Assembly: GCF_035195345.1 (NCBI RefSeq)
Contig: NZ_CP136574.1
Location: forward strand, 2,689,137 to 2,753,136
DNA from: Flavobacterium sp.
GTDB taxonomy: Bacteria; Bacteroidota; Bacteroidia; Flavobacteriales; Flavobacteriaceae
Direction of reading: 5' to 3'
DNA length: 64,000 nucleotides
Below, in pieces: positions 17,621 to 26,811 of the stretch (within the stretch, counting starts at the first letter, position 1; each line of letters starts with the position of its first letter). The notes beneath the pieces were generated by a model. That model did not search any database, had not been told where the DNA came from, and was given only the letters and a program-made list of their open reading frames with translations. The position numbers and the translations under genes were made by a program.

Positions 17621-19009
17621 CTACAAGTGAATCACTTCACCGTAAGCATCAGCTACAGCTTCCATCACCGCTTCACTCATGGTAGGGTGTGGGTGCACTG
17701 CTTTTAAGATTTCGTGTCCTGTAGTTTCTAATTTACGAGCTACAACAGCTTCTGCAATCATATCGGTAACGCCGGCACCAATCATGTGGCAACCTAACCA
17801 TTCGCCGTATTTAGCATCAAAAATTACTTTTACAAATCCGTCAGGCGTTCCTGCTGCTTTTGCTTTTCCTGAAGCTGAGAATGGGAATTTACCTACTTTG
17901 ATTTCGTATCCTTTTTCTTTCGCTTGTTTTTCAGTCATACCCACAGAAGCAATTTCTGGAGTTGCATACGTACAACCTGGAATGTTTCCGTAATCTAACG
18001 CTTCCACGTGTAAACCTGCAATTTTTTCCACACATAAAATACCTTCTGCAGAAGCAACGTGCGCTAAAGCTTGTCCTGGCGTTACATCACCAATAGCGTA
18101 GTAACCAGGAACGTTAGTTTGGTAATATGCGTTTACTAAGATTTTATCTCTATCGGTAGCAATACCTGTTTCTTCTAATCCGATGTTTTCGATGTTGGTT
18201 TTAATTCCAACTGCTGATAATAAGATATCCGCTTCTAAAACTTCTTCTCCTTTAGCGGTTTTAACGAATGCTTTTACTCCGTTTCCAGAAGTATCAATTC
18301 GTTCCACAGAAGCGTTGGTCATGATAGAAACGCCTGCTTTTTTCATAGAGCGTTCCATTTGTTTTGAAATATCTTCGTCTTCTACAGGAACAATGTTTGG
18401 CATAAATTCTACAATCGTCACTTCTGTTCCCATTGCGTTATAAAAATGTGCAAACTCAACTCCAATCGCACCAGAACCTACAACAATCATTTTCTTTGGT
18501 TGCTCAGGTAACGTCATTGCTTGGCGGTATCCAATTACTTTTTTACCATCTTGTGGTAAGTTTGGCAATTCGCGAGAACGCGCTCCTGTTGCAATAATGA
18601 TATGATCTGCAGTATATTCAGTTACTTTTCCGTCAGCAGCTGTTACATCTACTTTTTTACCTGGTTTTACTTTTCCAAAACCATCAATCACATCAATTTT
18701 ATTTTTCTTCATTAAGAATTGAACACCTTTGCTCATTCCTTCTGCAACGTCTCTAGAACGTTTTACAACAGCGTTGAAGTCTTTATCAAATGCGGTAACA
18801 GTTAATCCATAATCGGAAGCATGTTTTAGGTAATCAAAAACTTGAGCCGATTTTAATAATGCTTTCGTTGGAATACAACCCCAATTTAAACAAATTCCAC
18901 CCAAATTTTCTTTTTCAATAACGGCTACTTTAAAGCCTAATTGTGATGCTCTAATAGCAGTTACATAACCACCAGGACCACTTCCTAAAACTATGATATC
19001 GTATTTCAT
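17621..19009 (-). CDS. lpdA: Dihydrolipoyl dehydrogenase
   Basis: A 462-aa FAD-dependent E3 subunit shared by 2-oxoacid dehydrogenase complexes; it reoxidises dihydrolipoamide with NAD+. Visible are the FAD-binding GSGPGGYVTAIRA, the redox disulphide GGICLNWGCIPTKALL, the NAD-binding GSGAIGVEFAHF, the second FAD motif YAIGDVTPGQALAHVAS and the C-terminal His-Glu pair in HPHPTMSEAVMEA. Length is standard. It stands alone here, not in an operon with E1/E2. Confidence 0.97.
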   Translation of the reverse strand: MKYDIIVLGSGPGGYVTAIRASQLGFKVAVIEKENLGGICLNWGCIPTKALLKSAQVFDYLKHASDYGLTVTAFDKDFNAVVKRSRDVAEGMSKGVQFLMKKNKIDVIDGFGKVKPGKKVDVTAADGKVTEYTADHIIIATGARSRELPNLPQDGKKVIGYRQAMTLPEQPKKMIVVGSGAIGVEFAHFYNAMGTEVTIVEFMPNIVPVEDEDISKQMERSMKKAGVSIMTNASVERIDTSGNGVKAFVKTAKGEEVLEADILLSAVGIKTNIENIGLEETGIATDRDKILVNAYYQTNVPGYYAIGDVTPGQALAHVASAEGILCVEKIAGLHVEALDYGNIPGCTYATPEIASVGMTEKQAKEKGYEIKVGKFPFSASGKAKAAGTPDGFVKVIFDAKYGEWLGCHMIGAGVTDMIAEAVVARKLETTGHEILKAVHPHPTMSEAVMEAVADAYGEVIHL

Positions 19010-19111
19010 TTTTATAAAGTATTTCAGTTTTATTTATAAGTTGCGAATTTAAGGAAATAAAATTAAATAAACTTCAAAATTCAAATTCCAAAATTCAAAT
19101 AAATTATAATT

Positions 19112-19173
19112 TTAGGAACACAGATTTAATAAATTTTAAAAATTACTAAAATTTATTAAATCTGTGTTCCTAA
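19112..19173. repeat. 27-bp perfect inverted repeat
   Basis: Positions 19112-19138 and 19147-19173 are perfect reverse complements (27 bp) around an 8-nt spacer; the arm begins TTAGGAACACAG. It lies between lpdA and the ABC exporter, both on the minus strand. It is longer than an ordinary terminator and lacks a strong T tract. Related text (AAATCTGTGTTCC) occurs at about 25545, so it may be a dispersed intergenic hairpin. Confidence 0.75.
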
Positions 19174-19248
19174 GAAAAAATGTTAGTTCAAGTTATGTTT
19201 GACAGCATGATAAACTGTGACTGCGACTGAAGACTGCGACTAAGATAA

Positions 19249-21000
19249 CTATTCAACTTCAACAGCAAACTGTGAATCATACAACTTCTTGTAATATCCA
19301 TTTGCTTTCGTTAATAATTCTTGATGCGTGCCTTGTTCCACGATTTGACCTTTGTCCATTACGATTATTTTGCTAGCATTTACAATGGTTGCCAAGCGGT
19401 GAGCAATAACAATAGAAGTTCTGTCTTTGGTAATGGTTTCTGTAGCTTTTTGAATTAATTCCTCAGAATGCGTGTCTATCGATGAGGTTGCTTCATCTAA
19501 AATTAAAATACTTGGATTACTTACATACGCTCTCAAAAAAGCAATCAATTGGCGCTGTCCTGAAGATAGCATCACGCCACGTTCTTTTACGTTGTAATCG
19601 TAACCTTCCGGTAAGGTCATAATGAAATCGTGCACACCAATTTTTTTAGCTGCAGCAATTACATCTTCTCTCGAAATGGCTTCGTTATGCAAGGTGATGT
19701 TGTGATAAATGGTATCCGCAAACAAGAAAACATCTTGTAAAACAATGGCAATTTGTTTGCGAAGACTTTCTAAAGTATATTCGTTGATGTTTCGGTTATC
19801 AATAGTAATTTCACCCGAATTAATTTCGTAAAAACGATTCAATAAATTAATGATGGTCGATTTTCCAGCACCTGTACTTCCAACTATGGCTATGGTTTCA
19901 CCGGGTTGTACTTGAAGATTAATTCCTTTTAAAACTTCTTCATTTGCAATGTAGCTAAAACGTACTTCTTTTAATTCAATTAATCCTTTAAAATGACTAA
20001 CTGTTACAGTCCCGTTTTCTTGAACATTTTCATCTTTTTCCAAGATTTCAAATACTCTATCGGCTGCAATAATTCCCATTTGCATGACATTAAATTTATC
20101 CGCAATTTGGCGTAAAGGGTTAAATAACATGTTGATTAACATGGTGTATGCAAATAAATCACCAACAGTTGTTACAGTATCTCCATTCATTATTGAAATA
20201 CCTGCATAAAATACAATGCCCCCAAGGGTTAAAGAGGAAACAATATCGGCAATAGGGAAGAAGATGGAGTTATATAAAATATTTTTTAACCATGCCACAT
20301 TGTGTTTTTGATTGATTTCTTTGAATTTTTCTAATTCAATAGCTTCTCTATTAAACAATTGCACAATTTTCATTCCGGTTAATCGTTCCTGAACGAAAGT
20401 ATTTAGATTGGCAATTTCGTTTCGAACATCATTAAAAGCCACCTTCATCTTCTTTTGAAAAATATCCGTTGCGTAGATTAAAACAGGCATGGCTAATAGT
20501 ACAATAATGGATAGTTTCCAGTTCATGAAAAACATGATACCTAAAATAACAATCATTTTCAGTACATCACTCACAATCATAAACAATCCTTGACTAAAAA
20601 TACTAGCAATCGATTCAATGTCTGAAACCGAACGAGTTACTAGTTTTCCAACGGGCTCATTATCAAAATATTTCATTTTAAATGAGGCAATATGATGGAA
20701 TAATTTTTCACGAATATCTTTTATAATATCTTGTCCTAACCAGTTGGCCCAATATGTAAAATAAAATTGAGCTACTACTTCTAGTAAAAGAACTGTTGCC
20801 ATGATAATTACATACAATAATAAACCATGTTTATCTTCGGGTTTGATGTATTGGTCAACGGTCTGTTTTAGTAAATACGGGCGTGCAGCGGCAAAAATTG
20901 AAAGTAAAATAGCCCAAACAATCACCCAATTGAACCTTTTTTGGTAAGGCTTCGCATAGTGCAATACTTTTTTTAGTGAATTGGATTTGATGAACTTCAT
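19249..21000 (-). CDS. ABC exporter, permease-ATPase fusion
   Basis: A 583-aa half-transporter of the MsbA/Sav1866 type. An N-terminal six-helix domain (about residues 20-310) is followed by a nucleotide-binding domain with Walker A GSTGAGKST, signature LSSGQRQL and Walker B ILILDEATSSID plus the H-loop IAHRLATI. It works as a dimer in the inner membrane and exports lipids, drugs or peptides. No neighbouring gene reveals the substrate. It lies directly downstream of truA on the same strand. Confidence 0.93.
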   Translation of the reverse strand: MKFIKSNSLKKVLHYAKPYQKRFNWVIVWAILLSIFAAARPYLLKQTVDQYIKPEDKHGLLLYVIIMATVLLLEVVAQFYFTYWANWLGQDIIKDIREKLFHHIASFKMKYFDNEPVGKLVTRSVSDIESIASIFSQGLFMIVSDVLKMIVILGIMFFMNWKLSIIVLLAMPVLIYATDIFQKKMKVAFNDVRNEIANLNTFVQERLTGMKIVQLFNREAIELEKFKEINQKHNVAWLKNILYNSIFFPIADIVSSLTLGGIVFYAGISIMNGDTVTTVGDLFAYTMLINMLFNPLRQIADKFNVMQMGIIAADRVFEILEKDENVQENGTVTVSHFKGLIELKEVRFSYIANEEVLKGINLQVQPGETIAIVGSTGAGKSTIINLLNRFYEINSGEITIDNRNINEYTLESLRKQIAIVLQDVFLFADTIYHNITLHNEAISREDVIAAAKKIGVHDFIMTLPEGYDYNVKERGVMLSSGQRQLIAFLRAYVSNPSILILDEATSSIDTHSEELIQKATETITKDRTSIVIAHRLATIVNASKIIVMDKGQIVEQGTHQELLTKANGYYKKLYDSQFAVEVE

Positions 21001-21040
21001 TTATCTATTTTCTATATACTTTGTTCTATTTTTCTAAAAT

Positions 21041-21787
21041 CTATTTTCTGTCTTCAATATACGGATACCTAACATTAACTAAATATAAGCCGTGTGCTGG
21101 CACTGAAAACCCTGCTTTTCCTCGGTTTTTACTTTCTATGATACTGCGTAAATCGGATACATCAATTTTTCCTAACCCTATGTTTACCATAGTTCCTACA
21201 ATTGCTCTTACCATATTGCGCAAAAATCGATCGGCAGTGATGGTAAAGATAAGCTGATTTCCCGATTGTTTCCAATGTGCTTCCGAAATTTTACAATTAA
21301 ACGTATTAACATCGGTATGTACTTTAGAGAAACACTCAAAATCAATGTATTCAAATAAAATTTTACACGCTTCATTCATTTTTTCTAAATCCAATGAATG
21401 GGAGTGATACCAACTTCCATCACTAATAAAAGCATCTTTAAAAGTATGCATGTAATATTCGTAGGTTCTTGATGTGGCATCAAAACGCGCATGAGCCTCT
21501 TCGGACACTTTAAAAATACGAAATACTACAATCGATGGCGGTAAAAATGAATTCAATTTATGTGACCAATAATCAGAATCTAATGCTAATTCGGTTTCAA
21601 AATGAGCGTACATTTGCTTAGCATGTACACCTGAATCAGTTCTACCGGCACCTACAATCGCTATAGTTTCTCTGAATAAAGTAGAAAGTGCTTTTTCCAA
21701 AGTTTCCTGTACCGAAGCGGCGTTAGGTTGACTCTGAAATCCGTGGAAGTTTTTTCCGTTGTAAGCAAATTCTATGAAATATCTCAA
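21041..21787 (-). CDS. truA: tRNA pseudouridine(38-40) synthase
   Basis: A 248-aa TruA. The catalytic Asp lies in GRTDSGVHAKQM (about residues 48-59), preceded by the N-terminal IEFAYNGKNFHGFQSQP. The C-terminal FTITADRFLRNMVRAIVGTM is the second signature. It isomerises uridines 38-40 in the tRNA anticodon arm. It lies 40 bp upstream of the ABC exporter and could be cotranscribed with it. Confidence 0.96.
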   Translation of the reverse strand: MRYFIEFAYNGKNFHGFQSQPNAASVQETLEKALSTLFRETIAIVGAGRTDSGVHAKQMYAHFETELALDSDYWSHKLNSFLPPSIVVFRIFKVSEEAHARFDATSRTYEYYMHTFKDAFISDGSWYHSHSLDLEKMNEACKILFEYIDFECFSKVHTDVNTFNCKISEAHWKQSGNQLIFTITADRFLRNMVRAIVGTMVNIGLGKIDVSDLRSIIESKNRGKAGFSVPAHGLYLVNVRYPYIEDRK

Positions 21788-21892
21788 AATATAGTGGTCA
21801 GTGTTCTGTATTTAGTGTTCAGCTTTTTTAATAAGATGCAAATTTACAAAATTCAAAAGTAAAGTTCCTTCCAAATTGTGATAATAAAAACT

Positions 21893-21900
21893 TAATTTTG
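21893..21900 (+). promoter_or_regulatory. -7 box TAATTTTG close to the start codon
   Basis: An exact TAnnTTTG match ends only 4 bp before the ATG at 21905. If used, the mRNA would be leaderless or nearly so. No canonical -33 TTTG lies at 19-21 bp spacing. Confidence 0.45.
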
Positions 21901-21904
21901 TCAT

Positions 21905-22399
21905 ATGAAGAAAATTCTATTGTTGTCTGACACCCATAGCTACATTGATGATGCTATTTTGAAATACGTCAACCAAGCTGATGAAGTTTGGCATGCAGGC
22001 GATATTGGCGATTTAGCAGTTACAGATGCCATTAAAAAGTTAAAACCACTTCGAGGGGTTTATGGCAATATAGATGATGACAAAGCGCGAATGGAATTTC
22101 CATTAAACAATCGTTTTTTCTGTGAAGGAGTAGAGGTTTGGATTACGCATATTGGTGGTTATCCTGATAAATACAACCCTGCAATTCGTGCTGAAATTAC
22201 TAAAAATCCTCCGAAGTTATTTATTTGTGGACATTCTCATATTCTAAAAGTGCTATTTGATAAAAAATTGAATTTATTACACATGAACCCAGGAGCTTGC
22301 GGAAAATATGGTTTTCATCAAGTAAGAACCTTGTTACGTTTTGAAATCGATGGCGATAAAATACAGAGTTTGGAGGTTATTGAACTAGGGAAGAAGTAG
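21905..22399 (+). CDS. YfcE/MJ0936-type metallophosphoesterase
   Basis: A 164-aa single-domain calcineurin-like phosphodiesterase. The metal-binding motifs are in order: LLSDTHSYID (DxH), WHAGDIGD (GD), VYGNIDD (GN), ITHIGGYP and CGHSHILKV (GHTH-like). Small proteins of this type hydrolyse phosphodiester substrates in vitro; the physiological role is open. It is transcribed divergently from truA. Confidence 0.92.
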   Translation: MKKILLLSDTHSYIDDAILKYVNQADEVWHAGDIGDLAVTDAIKKLKPLRGVYGNIDDDKARMEFPLNNRFFCEGVEVWITHIGGYPDKYNPAIRAEITKNPPKLFICGHSHILKVLFDKKLNLLHMNPGACGKYGFHQVRTLLRFEIDGDKIQSLEVIELGKK

Positions 22400-22439
22400 T
22401 GTTTAGTATTCAGTCGCAGTTTTCAGTTTAAATAAACAA

Positions 22440-22471
22440 AAAAATCCGAAACTTTCGCTTCGGATTTTTTC
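22440..22471. terminator. Terminator hairpin between convergent genes
   Basis: AATCCGAA / TTCGGATT with an 8-nt loop, A run before and T run after. It serves the phosphoesterase gene and, on the other strand, the DUF4293 gene ending at 22500. Confidence 0.8.
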
Positions 22472-22499
22472 TTCGCACTAATAAACTAAGATGATAGGT

Positions 22500-22910
22500 T
22501 TATCGTAATCGATCAACAGATTTTACGAGATCTTCGTCCTTTTTTATTGCCTTGTTTGCCAAGACTAATAAAACGATAGAAATTGCAGGAAGAAACATCC
22601 CAATACCCTTCTCTGAAACAAACGTTTCTCCGGATAAGTTTAGCGAGCGATACACAAAAAATCCTAGTAAAATAAAGTTAAATATCATGTTCAATCTGTT
22701 TAAAACAAATTGATGTTGTCTCTTTTTAAAATTAAAAATACTATAAATAGCTAAAACGGTTGACAATACAAACAGACTAATATAAATAAGTGAAGAAGTA
22801 AAAAAAACGTCGACTTTATTTTTATCTGTCCATAATTCAAAAACAAAAGGTAGTCCACCAGTAACAATTGCGCTGGCTAACATATAAAGTGATTGAATGC
22901 GTTGTAACAT
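22500..22910 (-). CDS. DUF4293 four-helix membrane protein
   Basis: A 136-aa inner-membrane protein with four hydrophobic segments and the N-terminal MLQRIQSLYMLASAIVTGGL typical of the DUF4293 family. The C-terminus (ANKAIKKDEDLVKSVDRLR) is cytoplasmic and charged. Function is unknown. It is divergent from rho, a neighbourhood common in Flavobacteria. Confidence 0.85.
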   Translation of the reverse strand: MLQRIQSLYMLASAIVTGGLPFVFELWTDKNKVDVFFTSSLIYISLFVLSTVLAIYSIFNFKKRQHQFVLNRLNMIFNFILLGFFVYRSLNLSGETFVSEKGIGMFLPAISIVLLVLANKAIKKDEDLVKSVDRLR

Positions 22911-23097
22911 TATTTTCTTTTTTGATAAAGCAAAAATAGTATTTCTTTTTAATTTAAACTATTGTTATTTCCAAATTTATTCGTACTATTGCATAGTATT
23001 AGTCGTAAGTACTTCATTCTGCGACACCTTACACTACAAAAAAAATCTTATCATTTTTTGTTTTTAATCAACCAACAATTTTATTCAAAATATATCC

Positions 23098-24873
23098 ATG
23101 TTTGATATTGAAGTATTAAAAGAGATGAAACTCTCTGATTTGCAAGAAATTGCAAAAGTAGCTAAGATTAATAAATACCGTTCGCTTAAAAAAGACGATT
23201 TAGTATATCAAATCTTAGACTTACAAGCAGCCAAACCCGAAGTTATAAAATCGGAAATTCCTATTGAGAAATTGGCTGAACAACCCAAAGAAAAAAGAGC
23301 AAGAATTCTTCCGAAAAAAGAAGTTAATCAAGCGCCAAAAATTAAAAAAGACTTGTTTTCGCAGCCCTTGAAAGAATTACCAGAGGAAGTAATTCCAGTA
23401 AAAGAAGAAGCTATCGAAGAAATTAAAGTAGTAGAAACGAAAGAATTTGCTTCGAAACCAAACAATAAATTACCTCGCAAAGATTTTAAAGACAAAAAAC
23501 CTTTGCCACAAAAAGCAGTACGAGAAGAGGTATCTAAAGTAGAACCAATTGCTAAAGAAACTCCAGAAGCAGCTGAAACGGTTCAAAACGATAAAAATTT
23601 GCCCAAAAATCCAAATTATAAGGCAAACCAAAATAATCCCAATCATCCTGACTACAAAAAGAACGTTAGTAATGAAGGAACGAATGGGAACAACGGAAAT
23701 TCCAACAAAAATCCCCATCAAAATAAAAAACCTAATTTTAGAGAACCAGATTATGAGTTCGATGGAATTATTGAAAGTGAAGGTGTTTTAGAAATGATGC
23801 CGGATGGCTACGGATTTTTACGTTCGTCTGATTATAACTATTTGGCGTCACCAGATGATATTTATTTGTCTACCTCTCAAATTCGTTTGTTTGGATTAAA
23901 AACGGGTGATACTGTAAAAGGAGTGGTGCGTCCTCCAAAAGAAGGTGAAAAATATTTTCCTTTGGTGAAAGTATTAAAAATCAACGGCCATGACCCACAA
24001 GTAGTTCGTGATAGAATTTCGTTTGAGCATTTAACACCAGTTTTCCCAACAGAAAAATTCAATTTAGCGGATAGAAATAGTACTATTTCAACTCGTATTA
24101 TTGATTTGTTTTCTCCAATTGGAAAAGGACAACGTGGAATGATTGTTGCCCAACCAAAAACAGGTAAAACCATGTTGTTGAAAGATGTTGCAAATGCTAT
24201 TGCAGCCAATCATCCAGAGGTTTACTTGATTGTTTTATTAATTGACGAACGTCCTGAAGAGGTAACCGATATGCAACGTAGTGTGCGTGGTGAGGTAATT
24301 GCTTCAACTTTTGATAGAGAGCCACAAGAACACGTTAAAATTGCAAATATTGTGTTAGAAAAAGCAAAACGTTTAGTAGAATGTGGTCACGATGTCGTGA
24401 TTTTATTAGATTCAATCACTCGTTTAGCTAGAGCATACAATACTGTACAACCAGCTTCTGGAAAAATATTAAGTGGTGGAGTAGATGCGAATGCGTTACA
24501 AAAACCAAAACGTTTCTTTGGAGCAGCTCGTAATGTAGAAAACGGTGGTTCGTTAAGTATCATTGCAACTGCATTAACTGAAACTGGTTCTAAAATGGAC
24601 GAAGTTATCTTTGAGGAATTCAAAGGAACAGGTAACATGGAATTACAGTTGGATAGAAGAATTTCTAACAAGCGTATTTTCCCTGCTATCGACTTGGTTT
24701 CTTCAAGTACACGTCGTGATGATTTATTATTAGACGAAAATACGATTCACAGAATGTGGATCATGCGTAAATATTTAGCCGATATGAACCCAGTAGAAGC
24801 TATGGACTTTATTCACGATAGATTTAAGAAAACACGAAACAACGAAGAATTTCTAATTTCGATGAATCAATAA
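23098..24873 (+). CDS. rho: Transcription termination factor Rho
   Basis: A 591-aa Rho, longer than the ~420 aa of E. coli. The N-terminal Rho-N region (LKEMKLSDLQEIAKVAKINK) is followed by a ~180-residue low-complexity insert rich in Lys, Glu, Asn and Pro, which is normal in Bacteroidota. The RNA-binding domain (GVLEMMPDGYGFLRS) and the ATPase with Walker A VAQPKTGKTML, Walker B DVVILLDSITRLARA and the Q-loop SGGVDANAL follow. It is a hexameric helicase that releases RNA polymerase. Confidence 0.97.
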   Translation: MFDIEVLKEMKLSDLQEIAKVAKINKYRSLKKDDLVYQILDLQAAKPEVIKSEIPIEKLAEQPKEKRARILPKKEVNQAPKIKKDLFSQPLKELPEEVIPVKEEAIEEIKVVETKEFASKPNNKLPRKDFKDKKPLPQKAVREEVSKVEPIAKETPEAAETVQNDKNLPKNPNYKANQNNPNHPDYKKNVSNEGTNGNNGNSNKNPHQNKKPNFREPDYEFDGIIESEGVLEMMPDGYGFLRSSDYNYLASPDDIYLSTSQIRLFGLKTGDTVKGVVRPPKEGEKYFPLVKVLKINGHDPQVVRDRISFEHLTPVFPTEKFNLADRNSTISTRIIDLFSPIGKGQRGMIVAQPKTGKTMLLKDVANAIAANHPEVYLIVLLIDERPEEVTDMQRSVRGEVIASTFDREPQEHVKIANIVLEKAKRLVECGHDVVILLDSITRLARAYNTVQPASGKILSGGVDANALQKPKRFFGAARNVENGGSLSIIATALTETGSKMDEVIFEEFKGTGNMELQLDRRISNKRIFPAIDLVSSSTRRDDLLLDENTIHRMWIMRKYLADMNPVEAMDFIHDRFKKTRNNEEFLISMNQ

Positions 24874-24878
24874 AAACA

Positions 24879-24908
24879 AAAACTCCGATGAAAATCGGAG
24901 TTTTTTTA
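24879..24908 (+). terminator. Rho-independent terminator of rho
   Basis: AAACTCCGAT / ATCGGAGTTT, a 10-bp stem with a GAAA tetraloop followed by a T run. Confidence 0.9.
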
Positions 24909-25037
24909 TGATCTTTATTTTTGATACTATCAAAATGTATTTGAAATTAAAATAACTTCTTTTGCTAACGCTCGCATCACGCTCCTTTATATATATGGAT
25001 GAGTTTAACGCTCGCATTAACATTGTTTAATATTAGT

Positions 25038-25430
25038 CTACTTCAACCTTTCTAAAACTCCTTTTCGTTTTACAATATTCTTGTAATCCCACTGAATTGC
25101 TTTAGCTTTTTGGAGCCAATTTTTTAAATCTGTAGAATTGATTTCATCTGCTGAATTATAAAAAATAGAAGCATCTTCAAATTTACCACCTAACACATTC
25201 AGTTTATCTTCTTCAAATGATTTTCCACTCCAAAACATCAATCGGATTCCTGGTTTTTGTTTGCTATACCCCACAATTGGATTATCTTCTAAAAACCAAA
25301 CCGGATGGGCGTGCCAAATTTTACTTTCAGCTTCAGGTAAATGAAAGCTAATTTGTTCAGCTAGTAAATTACAAATCAATTGTACTTCTGCTGATTGTGA
25401 GTTATTATAAGCTTGCACATCTAAATTCAT
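25038..25430 (-). CDS. DUF1801 domain protein
   Basis: A 130-aa small protein of the YdhG/DUF1801 type. The motifs ESKIWHAHPVWFLEDNPIVGY, GIRLMFWSGKSFEE and the C-terminal KNWLQKAKAIQWDYKNIVKRKG are characteristic. Members are soluble and uncharacterised. It stands alone, with the terminator of the tpiA operon upstream of it. Confidence 0.8.
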   Translation of the reverse strand: MNLDVQAYNNSQSAEVQLICNLLAEQISFHLPEAESKIWHAHPVWFLEDNPIVGYSKQKPGIRLMFWSGKSFEEDKLNVLGGKFEDASIFYNSADEINSTDLKNWLQKAKAIQWDYKNIVKRKGVLERLK

Positions 25431-25460
25431 AAGAATTTTGTTTAAATCAAAAATAATAAA

Positions 25461-25482
25461 AACTCCGAGAAGTATCGGAGTC
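25461..25482 (-). terminator. Terminator of the tpiA operon
   Basis: On the minus strand ACTCCGA / TCGGAGT with a 6-nt loop is followed by a T-rich tract. It lies 80 bp beyond the tpiA stop. Confidence 0.75.
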
Positions 25483-25561
25483 TTTAACTACTATATTAGA
25501 AATACTTATTTAAGAAATTTTAAAATCTGTGTAAATCAGTTAAATCTGTGTTCCAACAAAA

Positions 25562-26311
25562 TTAAAACCCATTCACAATAGCTAAAAAATCATCAGCTTT
25601 TAAAGCGGCTCCACCAATTAAGCCACCATCAACATCAGGTTTTGAGAAGATTTCTTTGGCATTGTCTGGTTTTACACTTCCTCCATATAAAATAGTTAGG
25701 TCGTCAGCAATGGCAAATCCGTATACTTTTTCTACTAAAGTTCTGATGAATTTATGCATTTCTTGTGCTTGCTCTGGAGAAGCTGTTTCTCCGGTTCCTA
25801 TCGCCCAAACAGGCTCATAAGCTAAAACAATATTTGCCCAATCTTTCTTTTCTAAATGGAACAATCCATCGCGAAGTTGATTTTCAACAATAGTAAAATG
25901 ATTGTTAATTTGACGATCTTTTAATTCTTCACCAAAACAGAAAATAACACGCATTTCGTGTTTTAATGCGGTGTCTACTTTATTTGCTAACAAAGCATCG
26001 GTTTCATGAAAATACGCACGTCTTTCGCTGTGACCTAAAATTACGGTGTTCACGCCAATATCAGTTAACATTCCTGCGGCAATTTCACCAGTAAAAGCAC
26101 CACCTTCTGCTTGGTGCATGTTTTGTGCGGCTACGGTAATTTCGTTTCCATTTGTAATTTCAACAGCTTTAGATAGGTTTACAAAGGTTGGTGAAACAAT
26201 TATTTCAGCACTTGTAGTTGTTTTTTTTGCAATAATTTCTTCTAATAATGCAACAGTTTCTTTTTGATTTTTGTGCATTTTCCAGTTTCCAGCAACAATA
26301 TTTTTTCTCAT
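25562..26311 (-). CDS. tpiA: Triosephosphate isomerase
   Basis: A 249-aa glycolytic enzyme interconverting dihydroxyacetone phosphate and glyceraldehyde 3-phosphate. Catalytic residues are Lys in VAGNWKMHKN, His in LGHSERRAYF and Glu in AYEPVWAIGTG; the phosphate-binding GGSVKPDN and GGLIGGAAL loops are intact. Its start overlaps the stop of the upstream thioredoxin-like gene by one base, so translation is probably coupled. Confidence 0.98.
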   Translation of the reverse strand: MRKNIVAGNWKMHKNQKETVALLEEIIAKKTTTSAEIIVSPTFVNLSKAVEITNGNEITVAAQNMHQAEGGAFTGEIAAGMLTDIGVNTVILGHSERRAYFHETDALLANKVDTALKHEMRVIFCFGEELKDRQINNHFTIVENQLRDGLFHLEKKDWANIVLAYEPVWAIGTGETASPEQAQEMHKFIRTLVEKVYGFAIADDLTILYGGSVKPDNAKEIFSKPDVDGGLIGGAALKADDFLAIVNGF

Positions 26312-26808
26312 TATTTTAACGATTCTAAAGTTTTAATTAATTTTTCATCATCGGCTTCAATTACTTTATAAAGGGCAATTTTTCCAGTTTTATCTACAAT
26401 CATGTATCTTGGAATCCAATCCAAACTAATCGATTTACCAAAAACACCTTTCATTCCATCTGAAGTTAAGTAATGTTCTCCTTTTACGTCATATTTGGCA
26501 ATACCTTTTAACCAAGCTTCATACGTTTTATCCATAGAAATGAATAAGTAAGTAGCATCTGGATATTTTTCTTGCAAGGCTTTTACTTTTGGCATTCCTT
26601 TGATACAATCAGAGCACCATGAAGCCCAAACATCGATTAAAATCGTTTTTCCTTCGTATTTTTTAAGAATTTCTGCAAACATAATCGGTTGGTTTTCGGT
26701 AGTAACCATTACGTTTTCTAGTCCCTCTTTTTTAAAAGTAGTTTCTTTTTTTTGAGCACATCCTAAAGTGCTGATTAGCATTGTAGCTAAAACGAATATT
26801 TTTTTCAT
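26311..26808 (-). CDS. TlpA-like thioredoxin-fold lipoprotein
   Basis: A 165-aa exported protein with a lipoprotein signal (ISTLGCAQKK, Cys at about residue 18) and a thioredoxin fold with the redox motif WASWCSDCIKGMP. The cis-proline region is IPRYMIVDKTGK. It probably reduces or oxidises envelope disulphides. It lies between tpiA and the DoxX/MauE-like membrane protein gene, a linkage suggesting joint handling of envelope thiols by the two proteins. Confidence 0.88.
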   Translation of the reverse strand: MKKIFVLATMLISTLGCAQKKETTFKKEGLENVMVTTENQPIMFAEILKKYEGKTILIDVWASWCSDCIKGMPKVKALQEKYPDATYLFISMDKTYEAWLKGIAKYDVKGEHYLTSDGMKGVFGKSISLDWIPRYMIVDKTGKIALYKVIEADDEKLIKTLESLK

Positions 26809-26811
26809 AGT

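Noticed and set aside
24960..25025. Short CGCTCGCAT repeats after rho
   Set aside because: Only two partial units; too little to support a feature.
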